20,310 nt of DNA. It comes from Chloroflexota bacterium. Its GTDB lineage: Bacteria > Chloroflexota > FW602-bin22 > JACPRP01. The notes under the pieces were generated by a model, which saw only the letters and a program-made list of their open reading frames with translations, made no database searches and was not told where the DNA came from. Where the stretch lies: contig JACQUC010000273.1 of NCBI GenBank assembly GCA_016210495.1, positions 1-20,310 of the forward strand, read 5' to 3'. Both the position numbers and the translations under genes were made by a program. This document shows positions 1 to 6,015 of this stretch, one piece after another. Position 1 is the first letter of the stretch. The number at the start of each line of letters is the position of its first letter.

Positions 1-1
1 G

Positions 2-97
2 GGCTACATCTCGACGATGCGCAAGCAGGGAGTGCCGATCTTCGCCGCGCTCCGCCAAGCCATTGCCGGTGCCCCATTCGCGCCAGCTATGGCGTAG
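2..97 (+). mobile_element. IS66-like transposase, C-terminal end only
   Basis: The reading frame enters from the left edge and ends at a TAG at 95-97, giving 31 residues. They contain Tyr-Ile-Ser-Thr, then Arg-Lys-Gln-Gly, then an Ala-Leu-Arg-Gln-Ala-like helix ending in Pro-Phe-Ala-Pro. This matches the usual C-terminal tail of IS66-family transposases, in which an S/T-x-x-R-K-Q-G segment is followed by an ALxxxxxG-x-P tail. The rest of the element lies outside the window, so intactness cannot be judged. The sequence just after the stop (99-120) probably belongs to the element's terminal region. Confidence 0.6.
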
Positions 98-210
98 ATG
101 CACGGTGCTGAGTAGTTACAGATCGAGGGTGTATTTCTGCTCTCCAAATCCACAATGCCCAGCTATGGCTCTGCAGCAAGTCTGGAGTTATGCACGGATC
201 TCAGTAGTTT
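83..210. repeat. Degenerate duplicated IS end
   Basis: The 11-mer CCAGCTATGGC occurs at 83-93, overlapping the transposase stop, and again at 159-169. Each copy is followed by TGCACGG (99-105 and 191-197) and then by AGTAGTT (111-117 and about 203-209). The order of three blocks is kept while the spacing differs, which suggests two decayed copies of the same element end rather than chance. The 121-158 interval holds no gene that I can see. Confidence 0.45.
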
Positions 211-218
211 TTGGATTC

Positions 219-2195
219 TCACCCTGATAGCGTGTAGATCGCGCGATATACGCCGTCGTCGGTTTTGATGATTCCTATCTGGAGCATCGGCTTGCCTCCG
301 CTTACGCGCAGGCGCACGCCGGGATCAAGCTGCCAGCGGCGACCATCGCGTGAGTTCCAGCTCGTGACCGCTGGTCCAGGAACGAACAGGTGCAGAGCCT
401 CGTCGTAGGCGGTGATCTTTGTCGCGCCCGAGGGCACGAGCACGTCCTCGTCCAAGGCGAATTCCAGGCCATCCCTGGAGAAAGCGCTCAACCTGCTCAC
501 CGTGCCCTGGCGATCCAGTTGCGAGGCGATGAGCGTCCAGCCGCCTCCCACGCGGGCGACTGACGGATAGACGAGGCCGGCGGCTACCAGCCTCTCTCCC
601 GGCTCGTCACGGAAGACGACGCCATCGGGCGAGGTGGCGCTGCGGAGCGGGCGTTCCTCGGTGACGCGTGCCACCTCGGCCGCCGGGACGTAGTAAAGGC
701 GGTAGGAGCCGTCTGCCAGCCTGATGACGTCCGCGAACACCGTCGAGATGCTTGTTTGCAGCGGCTGCTCGACCCAGTTGCGATAGTCTGTCGTGGACCA
801 CAGCCGCAGCTTGCCACCGTGCCTGCTCGACGTGTATATTCGCATCCCGCCACCGGGGCTGCCAAAGGCGGCAACGTACATCCCCTGTGGACCGGCCAGT
901 TGGTAGTCGGCACCGAAGTTCACGCCGTCCCGAGAAATCGCCATAAATACCGCGTGTTCGCTCTGCTGCGTCTGGCCCGCACTCGCGGTCGGAGTCTGAA
1001 GTGAGGGGGCCAGGGTGGCGGCTGGAGACACGCTCACCGCTGGCTCGGGCGATTGCACGCTCTGCGAAACGGCGCGTGGTGTATCCGTGGCTGCCAACTC
1101 AGAAACAGGTTGAACAGCCGTCGGAGCCCTTTGCGCGTTCTGCGCCTGGGCAAGCGCATCCGATGGCGGAACACTTATCGCCGCTGTGGGCGAGGCGTCG
1201 ACCGGTGCTCGTGACGGCAGGGCCCACAGTCCCAGGGCGATTGCTGCAACCGCGAGGGCCACGGCCAGAAGCGCAAGCGTCAGGGTGGGACGGCTTCTTT
1301 TGGCCGCGTCGGCCGGGGACACTACGGGCAAGGAGGGCGTAGGGACCACGGCCTCCGGCGTGCTGGCGCGGGTCTCGCGAGTGGGCTCGGAAGCAGGGCC
1401 GAGCGCATGGCGTAGCTCGGCCGCCAGTTGGGCCGCGGTGTGATACCTTTCGCCAGGCTCCTTCGCCATGGCGTGCTCGAGTACCACGTCGACTTCCGGC
1501 GGCAGCGACCGGTTCACCTCGCTCGCTCGCGGCACCGGATCCTGCACGTGCGCCCGCATCACCGCTAGCGTCGTATCGCCCCGAAACGGCAACTGCCCGG
1601 TGAGCATCTCGAAGGCCATCACCCCGAGGGCATACATATCCGCCGCCGGTCCCACCGCGTGCCCTGCCACCTGTTCAGGGCTCAGATAGTCCGGTGCGAC
1701 CTGCTCTCCCGTTTGCTCGGCGCTCGCTTCCAACAGCCGAGCTATGCCAAAATCCGTCAGCAGCACGCGGCCTTGGGCATCGAGAAGCACATTGTTTGGC
1801 TTTACGTTTCGATGGACGATGCCATTGGCGTGGGCGAGGTCAAGCGCGGCTCCCACTTGCGCTATGATGGCAAGCGCCTGCTGAGGATCGAGCGGCCCGC
1901 CCAGGCGATCCCGCAGGCTCTTGCCCTCGACAAGCTCCATGACCAGGTAGAGCTGCTCTCCCTGCTCGATGAGATCGTAGACCTGCACGATGTTGGGATG
2001 GCGCAGGCGAGCGATCATGTGGGCTTCCTGGCGGAACCGCTCCTGGGTCTCAGGGTCGGCGTTATCGGCCGAGCGCAGCGCCTTCAGGGCAACGTAGCGA
2101 TCCAGGCTGGGCTGGTAGGCACGGTACACCGTGGTCATCCCGTCCCGGAGCATCTCCTGAACTATCTCGTAGCCGCCGATCGTTTCTCGTCCCAT
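219..2195 (-). CDS. Receptor-type Ser/Thr pseudokinase with C-terminal propeller-like domain
   Basis: This is a PknB-like kinase domain (about residues 8-265), a Pro/Ser/Thr-rich linker, one membrane segment (about 303-324), a second low-complexity linker and a C-terminal domain of about 250 residues. That domain has repeated S-x-D-G-x-x-F/W motifs, like a five-bladed beta-propeller, probably outside the cell. Catalytic residues are damaged. The HRD motif reads H-R-N (Asn130 for the base Asp). The Gly-rich loop is L-R-D-G-M-T, against G-R-G-G-M-A in the neighbouring paralogue. The activation segment has lost its G-T-P. The ATP Lys38, helix-C Glu57, the Lys132 and Asn135 of the K-P-x-N motif, and DFG Asp148 remain. 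A scaffold or ATP-binding allosteric role is inferred. The start is the ATG at 2195, preceded by GGGTGAT; a GTG at 2222 adds nine residues but has no visible ribosome site. Confidence 0.85.
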   Translation of the reverse strand: MGRETIGGYEIVQEMLRDGMTTVYRAYQPSLDRYVALKALRSADNADPETQERFRQEAHMIARLRHPNIVQVYDLIEQGEQLYLVMELVEGKSLRDRLGGPLDPQQALAIIAQVGAALDLAHANGIVHRNVKPNNVLLDAQGRVLLTDFGIARLLEASAEQTGEQVAPDYLSPEQVAGHAVGPAADMYALGVMAFEMLTGQLPFRGDTTLAVMRAHVQDPVPRASEVNRSLPPEVDVVLEHAMAKEPGERYHTAAQLAAELRHALGPASEPTRETRASTPEAVVPTPSLPVVSPADAAKRSRPTLTLALLAVALAVAAIALGLWALPSRAPVDASPTAAISVPPSDALAQAQNAQRAPTAVQPVSELAATDTPRAVSQSVQSPEPAVSVSPAATLAPSLQTPTASAGQTQQSEHAVFMAISRDGVNFGADYQLAGPQGMYVAAFGSPGGGMRIYTSSRHGGKLRLWSTTDYRNWVEQPLQTSISTVFADVIRLADGSYRLYYVPAAEVARVTEERPLRSATSPDGVVFRDEPGERLVAAGLVYPSVARVGGGWTLIASQLDRQGTVSRLSAFSRDGLEFALDEDVLVPSGATKITAYDEALHLFVPGPAVTSWNSRDGRRWQLDPGVRLRVSGGKPMLQIGIIKTDDGVYRAIYTLSG

Positions 2196-2235
2196 CAGGG
2201 TATCACCCAGGAAATCTGGCACAAAATGTGTCTGT

Positions 2236-2271
2236 GGTAGGGGGGCGGTTCGCGAACCGCCCCCCCCTACC
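2236..2271. repeat. GC-rich palindrome between the kinase genes
   Basis: A long inverted repeat runs from GGTAGGGGGG through CGGTTCG to CGAACCG and a C-run ending in TACC. The arms pair fully except for a two-base difference in the G/C run. It lies downstream of the kinase gene (ending at 2313) and upstream of the pseudokinase start. No U-tract follows on either strand, so it is not a classical terminator. It could act as an attenuator or an mRNA 3' stabiliser. It starts with the same GTAGGGG core as the repeat at 20193, suggesting a dispersed palindromic family. Confidence 0.6.
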
Positions 2272-2312
2272 AGACGATCAGGCTACAACTGCTACGCTGC
2301 TTTGTCTGGACA

Positions 2313-4382
2313 CTAGCCCGGTCGTGTCGGCAGCGTCTGCCAACTGTAGAAGAGCCGATAGAGCCCGTCGCTGCCCCGAACGACCAACACCGCGGCAGGG
2401 CCGGTACCATCTTGAAAGGAGACGTCGAGCGCCTCGCCGGCCGCCCAGGTTACCCCGTCCGACGAGCTGTGCGCTTGGAGACGTGGCGGTGGCCAGGTGA
2501 AGCGAAGAAAACGGAGCAGGCCGTCGTACTCGGTCACGTTAATCCAAGGCGCCGGGATGGCGACGTTGGCATCTCGTTTGAAGTCGAGGCCGTCGGTGGA
2601 TCGCGCGCCCTGCAGAATCGACTCGCCACTTATCCTGTAGAACAGCATCCACTGGTCGCGCACCTGAGCGGCGCTCAACACCGAGACGCCGGGGGCAACG
2701 AAGCGCACCCCAGCCTCCTGGTCGAACGTGACGCCATCCCTGGATCGGGCGCTGAGAATCAGACCGTCGAGCACGATATCGCGCCCCTGCGCGGCGGATC
2801 GATTCGCCGGACCGTTCTGGGCCAGGTAATAGAGACGAAACGTCCCGTCGGCTAACGGGATCACGTTGCCGTATACCATCCCGGCGGGCGCACCACGCAC
2901 GGTCGTCGCCTCGGCGGTCCACCCACCGGCGGCGTCTACCAGCCAGGATCGCAGGCGAAGTGTCGCCAGATCGGAGACGTACAGGCGGATCTGCCTTGGG
3001 CCTACTGAGATAGCCGAAAGCAGCAGACCTTGCACATCTGGTGGCTCCGCCCGGTCGGCGAAGCTGATCCCATCGCGACTCGCCAGCATATGGATCGGCG
3101 GGTTGAGGCTAACGGCGATCGCGGTTGGCGCCACCGACGGCAGCGGCGTTGGCGCGCGCGTCGCGGTTGGGGCCGGCTTGGACAATGGCGTGGGAACCGG
3201 CGTAGCGGAGGCTGCGGGAGATGGCCGCGGCGCAGTGGCAGTGCCCTCGGCCGGCCTATCGGACACGGCTTGAGCGCCAACCTGTGATGTTGCCATCGCC
3301 GCCGACTTTGGCGGTGTGGCGGTCGGCGGCGCTCCAGCTTCCCTTCCTTGGGGTCCAATGCCACCGTTCGCGAGGCTACCCAGCACAACGAACAGAATCG
3401 CTCCGGCCAGGACAACCCCGAGGATGCCGAAGGTGGCGACGGTCTGGGTGCGCGACCGCTTTCTGTCGGTGCCGCTCGGCAGGGACACCGCGGGCAGCGA
3501 CGGCCTCGCGGCTACGACCCCAGGTGTGCTGGCGCGAGTCTCGCGAGTAAGCTCTGCCGTGGGGGTGAGCGCCTGGCGCAGCTCTGTCGCGAGCTCCGCC
3601 CCGGTGGCATACCGCTCCCCGGGCTCCTTCGCCATCGCCCGATCGAGTACCACGTCGACTGCCTGTGGCAGCGAATGGTTCGCCTCGCTCGCTCGCGGCA
3701 CCGGATCCTGCACGTGCGCCCGCATCACCGCCAGCGTCGTATCGCCCCGAAACGGCAACTGCCCGGTGACCATCTCGAAGGCCATCACCCCGAGGGCATA
3801 GATGTCCGCCGCTGCCCCTACCGTATGGCCTGCCGCTTGCTCCGGGCTCATATAGTCCGGCGTGCCCAGAACGATCTGAGCTCCCGTGAGCCCCGTCTTC
3901 GCTCCCATCAGCCGAGCTATGCCGAAGTCGGTCAAAAGGGCACGCCCGTGGGCATCCAGAAGGACGTTGCTCGGTTTCACATCCCGATGGACGATGCCAT
4001 TGGCGTGAGCGAGGTCAAGCGCTGCTCCCACTTGCGCGATGATGGCAAGCGCCTGCTGAGGATCGAGCGCCCCGCCCAGGCGATCCCGCAGGCTCGTGCC
4101 CTCGACAAGCTCCATGACCAGGTAGAGTTGGTCTCCCTGCTCGATCAGATCGTAGACCTGCACAATGTTGGGATGGCATAGGCGAGCGATCAGGCGGGCT
4201 TCCTGCCGGAAGCGCTCACGGAACTGAAGGTCGGCATTCTCGGCCGAGCGCAGCGCCTTCATGGCGACGTAGCGATCCAGGCTAGGCTGATGGGCACGGT
4301 ACACCGTGGCCATCCCTCCCCGGCCTATCTCCCCTACTATCTCGTATCCGCCGATTCGCGCGCCGGGCTCAAGACTTGCCAT
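2313..4382 (-). CDS. Receptor-type Ser/Thr protein kinase with C-terminal propeller-like domain
   Basis: A PknB-type membrane kinase of 689 residues. All catalytic motifs are present: Gly-loop G-R-G-G-M-A (20-25), Lys42, Glu61, H132-R133-D134 with Lys136 and Asn139, D152-F153-G154, and an activation loop with G-T-P-D-Y-M-S-P-E-Q (173-182). A Pro/Thr-rich stretch, a membrane helix (about 314-337) and a second Ala/Pro/Thr-rich linker follow. The roughly 250-residue C-terminal domain has S-x-D-G-x-x-F/W repeats typical of five-bladed propellers, so an extracellular ligand-sensing role is likely. The kinase domain is very close to that of the gene downstream, so the pair arose by duplication. The start was chosen because a TGC-TATAAT extended -10 lies 7 nt upstream on this strand, making the transcript near leaderless. 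A longer frame to 4538 would overlap the divergent FHA gene and has a low-complexity N-terminus. Confidence 0.92.
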   Translation of the reverse strand: MASLEPGARIGGYEIVGEIGRGGMATVYRAHQPSLDRYVAMKALRSAENADLQFRERFRQEARLIARLCHPNIVQVYDLIEQGDQLYLVMELVEGTSLRDRLGGALDPQQALAIIAQVGAALDLAHANGIVHRDVKPSNVLLDAHGRALLTDFGIARLMGAKTGLTGAQIVLGTPDYMSPEQAAGHTVGAAADIYALGVMAFEMVTGQLPFRGDTTLAVMRAHVQDPVPRASEANHSLPQAVDVVLDRAMAKEPGERYATGAELATELRQALTPTAELTRETRASTPGVVAARPSLPAVSLPSGTDRKRSRTQTVATFGILGVVLAGAILFVVLGSLANGGIGPQGREAGAPPTATPPKSAAMATSQVGAQAVSDRPAEGTATAPRPSPAASATPVPTPLSKPAPTATRAPTPLPSVAPTAIAVSLNPPIHMLASRDGISFADRAEPPDVQGLLLSAISVGPRQIRLYVSDLATLRLRSWLVDAAGGWTAEATTVRGAPAGMVYGNVIPLADGTFRLYYLAQNGPANRSAAQGRDIVLDGLILSARSRDGVTFDQEAGVRFVAPGVSVLSAAQVRDQWMLFYRISGESILQGARSTDGLDFKRDANVAIPAPWINVTEYDGLLRFLRFTWPPPRLQAHSSSDGVTWAAGEALDVSFQDGTGPAAVLVVRGSDGLYRLFYSWQTLPTRPG

Positions 4383-4405
4383 AACTGGCATTATAGCACT
4401 ATAAT
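4376..4405 (+). promoter_or_regulatory. Sigma70-type promoter for the FHA gene
   Basis: TTGCCA at 4376-4381, an 18-bp spacer and a perfect TATAAT at 4400-4405. This predicts a start near 4412 and a leader of about 55 nt before the TTG start at 4466. The -10 is the right half of a 16-bp palindrome (4390-4405) whose left half is the -10 of the divergent kinase. Confidence 0.65.
4390..4398 (-). promoter_or_regulatory. Extended -10 promoter of the kinase, overlapping the divergent promoter
   Basis: On the minus strand the sequence reads TGC-TATAAT (4398 down to 4390), an extended -10 with perfect consensus. No good -35 is visible around 4413-4418, as is usual for extended -10 promoters. The predicted start is close to 4383, almost on the ATG at 4382. 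The palindrome ATTATAGCACTATAAT (4390-4405) gives both strands a -10 in the same 16 bp. Confidence 0.6.
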
Positions 4406-4465
4406 GGGCCGGCGGCATAGGGGTAATGACGCTCTTTACGGGCGTGTGCGTAAGAGGGGTGGGCT

Positions 4466-5461
4466 TTGCAGAACTGTGGTCAGTGCGGGTCGGCGCGTGT
4501 TGCGGCGGAACCGAATTGCGCGGTCTGTGGCGCACCATTTCCCGGGTGGAAGGGGACTAGCTACCTGAACTTATTGCTCAGGGCGACCGGCGAGCCTCTG
4601 GGCGAAGCCGAGTGGTTGATCTCGCGGCAGGAGGTCGTGGTCGGGCGGGGGCACGCGGCGGATCTGGATCTAGCTCACGACTCGGTTTCGCGCCGGCACG
4701 CGCGACTGAGCAGGGTGGCCGCGGGATTTCAAATCGAAGACCTCGACAGTCGCAACGGCACGCAAGTGAACGGCGAGCGGATCGTCGGCGTGACGCCGCT
4801 CTCCGACGGAGATCGGGTCGCGATTGGGGACGTTCATCTTGCTGTGCTTCTCATACCCGCGGAGCCGCCCGCGCAGATTGCCGCTCGCTCACCATTTGCC
4901 ACCCTCCTCGTGGATGTCTCCGCCGATGCCCTGTCCCAGATCGCAGGAACGGGGCCAGGTCAGGGCGACGCCGAAGAGGGCGACACGACCAAGACGACTC
5001 CAATGCCCGTGGGCGAGCAGCTCTTATGGGAGGGGCAGGAAGCGGAGACAGATGCTTCCTTGCCTTCAGACCAGCCGGCGGAGGACGAGCATCTGCCAGG
5101 CGAGGTGCCGGCGAACGAAGAGATGCCGCACGAGGGCTCGAGCCGCATCGCCTTTGGCAACCTGGCTGACCAGGCCGTGGCGGTTGCCATACGGCTCCGC
5201 CAATTACAAGAAGAATTGTCGGTCGCGGCAGAGTTGCTCGATAGGGCCGGCGGTCGCTCGTCACTCGACTCGGTGATCAGCCGGGTGCAGAGAGTCAAGG
5301 AGCACCCGCTCGACGTGGGTGTGCTGCTGTCCATGGCCGAGGTTGCCGAGTCGGCAGAGCTCCTGCTCCAGTGCCAATCGATTCTGGTCGACGTGCTCTT
5401 CTCGGCTGATGCGGGGGACCAGCTAGTCCTGTCAGGCGACGGCGAAGTGCAAAGCGATTGA
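4466..5461 (+). CDS. Zinc-ribbon/FHA domain protein
   Basis: A 331-residue soluble protein. The N-terminus is a short zinc ribbon with two C-x-x-C pairs (Cys4/Cys7 and Cys18/Cys21). The FHA domain (about 33-130) is canonical: Gly60-Arg61, Ser75-Arg76-Arg77-His78, and Asn97-Gly98-Thr99 followed by Asn102-Gly103. FHA domains bind phosphothreonine, so this is the expected reader of the adjacent kinase's products. Residues 135-225 are acidic, Pro-rich and probably disordered. Residues 228-325 look helical and may bind a partner. Translation starts at TTG: an in-frame stop at 4451-4453 rules out anything further upstream, GAGGGG at 4454-4459 is a fair ribosome site, and the start keeps the first Cys pair. 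It is divergent from the kinase, and its end overlaps the next gene tail to tail by 30 bp. Confidence 0.88.
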   Translation: MQNCGQCGSARVAAEPNCAVCGAPFPGWKGTSYLNLLLRATGEPLGEAEWLISRQEVVVGRGHAADLDLAHDSVSRRHARLSRVAAGFQIEDLDSRNGTQVNGERIVGVTPLSDGDRVAIGDVHLAVLLIPAEPPAQIAARSPFATLLVDVSADALSQIAGTGPGQGDAEEGDTTKTTPMPVGEQLLWEGQEAETDASLPSDQPAEDEHLPGEVPANEEMPHEGSSRIAFGNLADQAVAVAIRLRQLQEELSVAAELLDRAGGRSSLDSVISRVQRVKEHPLDVGVLLSMAEVAESAELLLQCQSILVDVLFSADAGDQLVLSGDGEVQSD

Positions 5462-5908
5462 GCCCACGACGATCCAGTCGTCCGTCACTATCGGCAGGGT
5501 CGTGCCGGGTGCGATGCCGATGGTCTCATCGCCCCGTCGAATGAGCACAGGGTTGGTCCCCAGATGGGAAAGATGCCACACGCCGTCGACATATTCAATC
5601 GAGGCGTGCCGCCGGTGCACGGTCGTGCTAGCGGGGAACCGCTGCAGGTCGACCTCGGGCGCCGACGAGCCCGGCTCACGACGGCCTATCACATTTGGAC
5701 CTTCTCGCCGCAAGAGGAACACGATTGCTCGATCTTCGTCGTGCGCCACGAGCCGTGCATCAAGGGAGTCGACCGGCGCTAGGTCTGCGCTCGCGCATTC
5801 GTCGCAAGTCTCGGCGCCACCAGGGACGACCGTGCCGCACTCGTTGCATCGAAGCTCCCCGGGCCCCAGCGCGGTTTTCCGTGGATGACCATCCTGACCG
5901 GACGTCAT
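5432..5908 (-). CDS. Zinc-ribbon/FHA domain protein, divergent
   Basis: A 158-residue protein with the same architecture as the convergent neighbour but without its helical tail: zinc ribbon (Cys21/Cys24 and Cys35/Cys38) then an FHA domain (about 60-158). The fold motifs are recognisable (Gly75-Arg76 and H-R-R-H-A at 98-102). However, the phosphate-contacting Ser of the S-R-x-H motif is His98, and the usual Asn-Gly of the recognition loop is Asn119-Pro120. Phosphothreonine binding may therefore be weakened or changed. The start was set at the ATG with GAGGT seven to eight bases upstream; an ATG at 5935 has no good site. It is transcribed away from the ATPase gene from a shared intergenic region, and ends inside the 3' end of the other FHA gene. 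Confidence 0.82.
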   Translation of the reverse strand: MTSGQDGHPRKTALGPGELRCNECGTVVPGGAETCDECASADLAPVDSLDARLVAHDEDRAIVFLLRREGPNVIGRREPGSSAPEVDLQRFPASTTVHRRHASIEYVDGVWHLSHLGTNPVLIRRGDETIGIAPGTTLPIVTDDWIVVGSIALHFAVA

Positions 5909-5943
5909 ACTATGTACCTCGATGTGACTTTGCATCTTCCGTG

Positions 5944-5996
5944 CTTGTTCAGCAAGTGCTATTATATCGCAAACTTGTTCGGATGTCGCAAGTTTG
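5944..5996. promoter_or_regulatory. Divergent promoter region with paired CTTGTTC sites and an inverted repeat
   Basis: On the minus strand a TATAAT (5966 to 5961) lies downstream of TTGCGA (5991 to 5986) with a 19-bp spacer, a plausible promoter for the small FHA gene. CTTGTTC occurs at 5944-5950 and 5974-5980, exactly 30 bp apart (about three helical turns), on either side of this -10. CAAACTTG (5970-5977) and CAAGTTTG (5989-5996) form a perfect inverted repeat with an 11-bp spacer. A plus-strand promoter for the ATPase is less clear (TATTAT at 5960-5965). Confidence 0.5.
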
Positions 5997-6015
5997 AGGC
6001 TTTGGAGGTGTCGTG

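Noticed and set aside
2236..2271. Rho-independent terminator
   Set aside because: The stem is strong but no T-run follows it on either strand.
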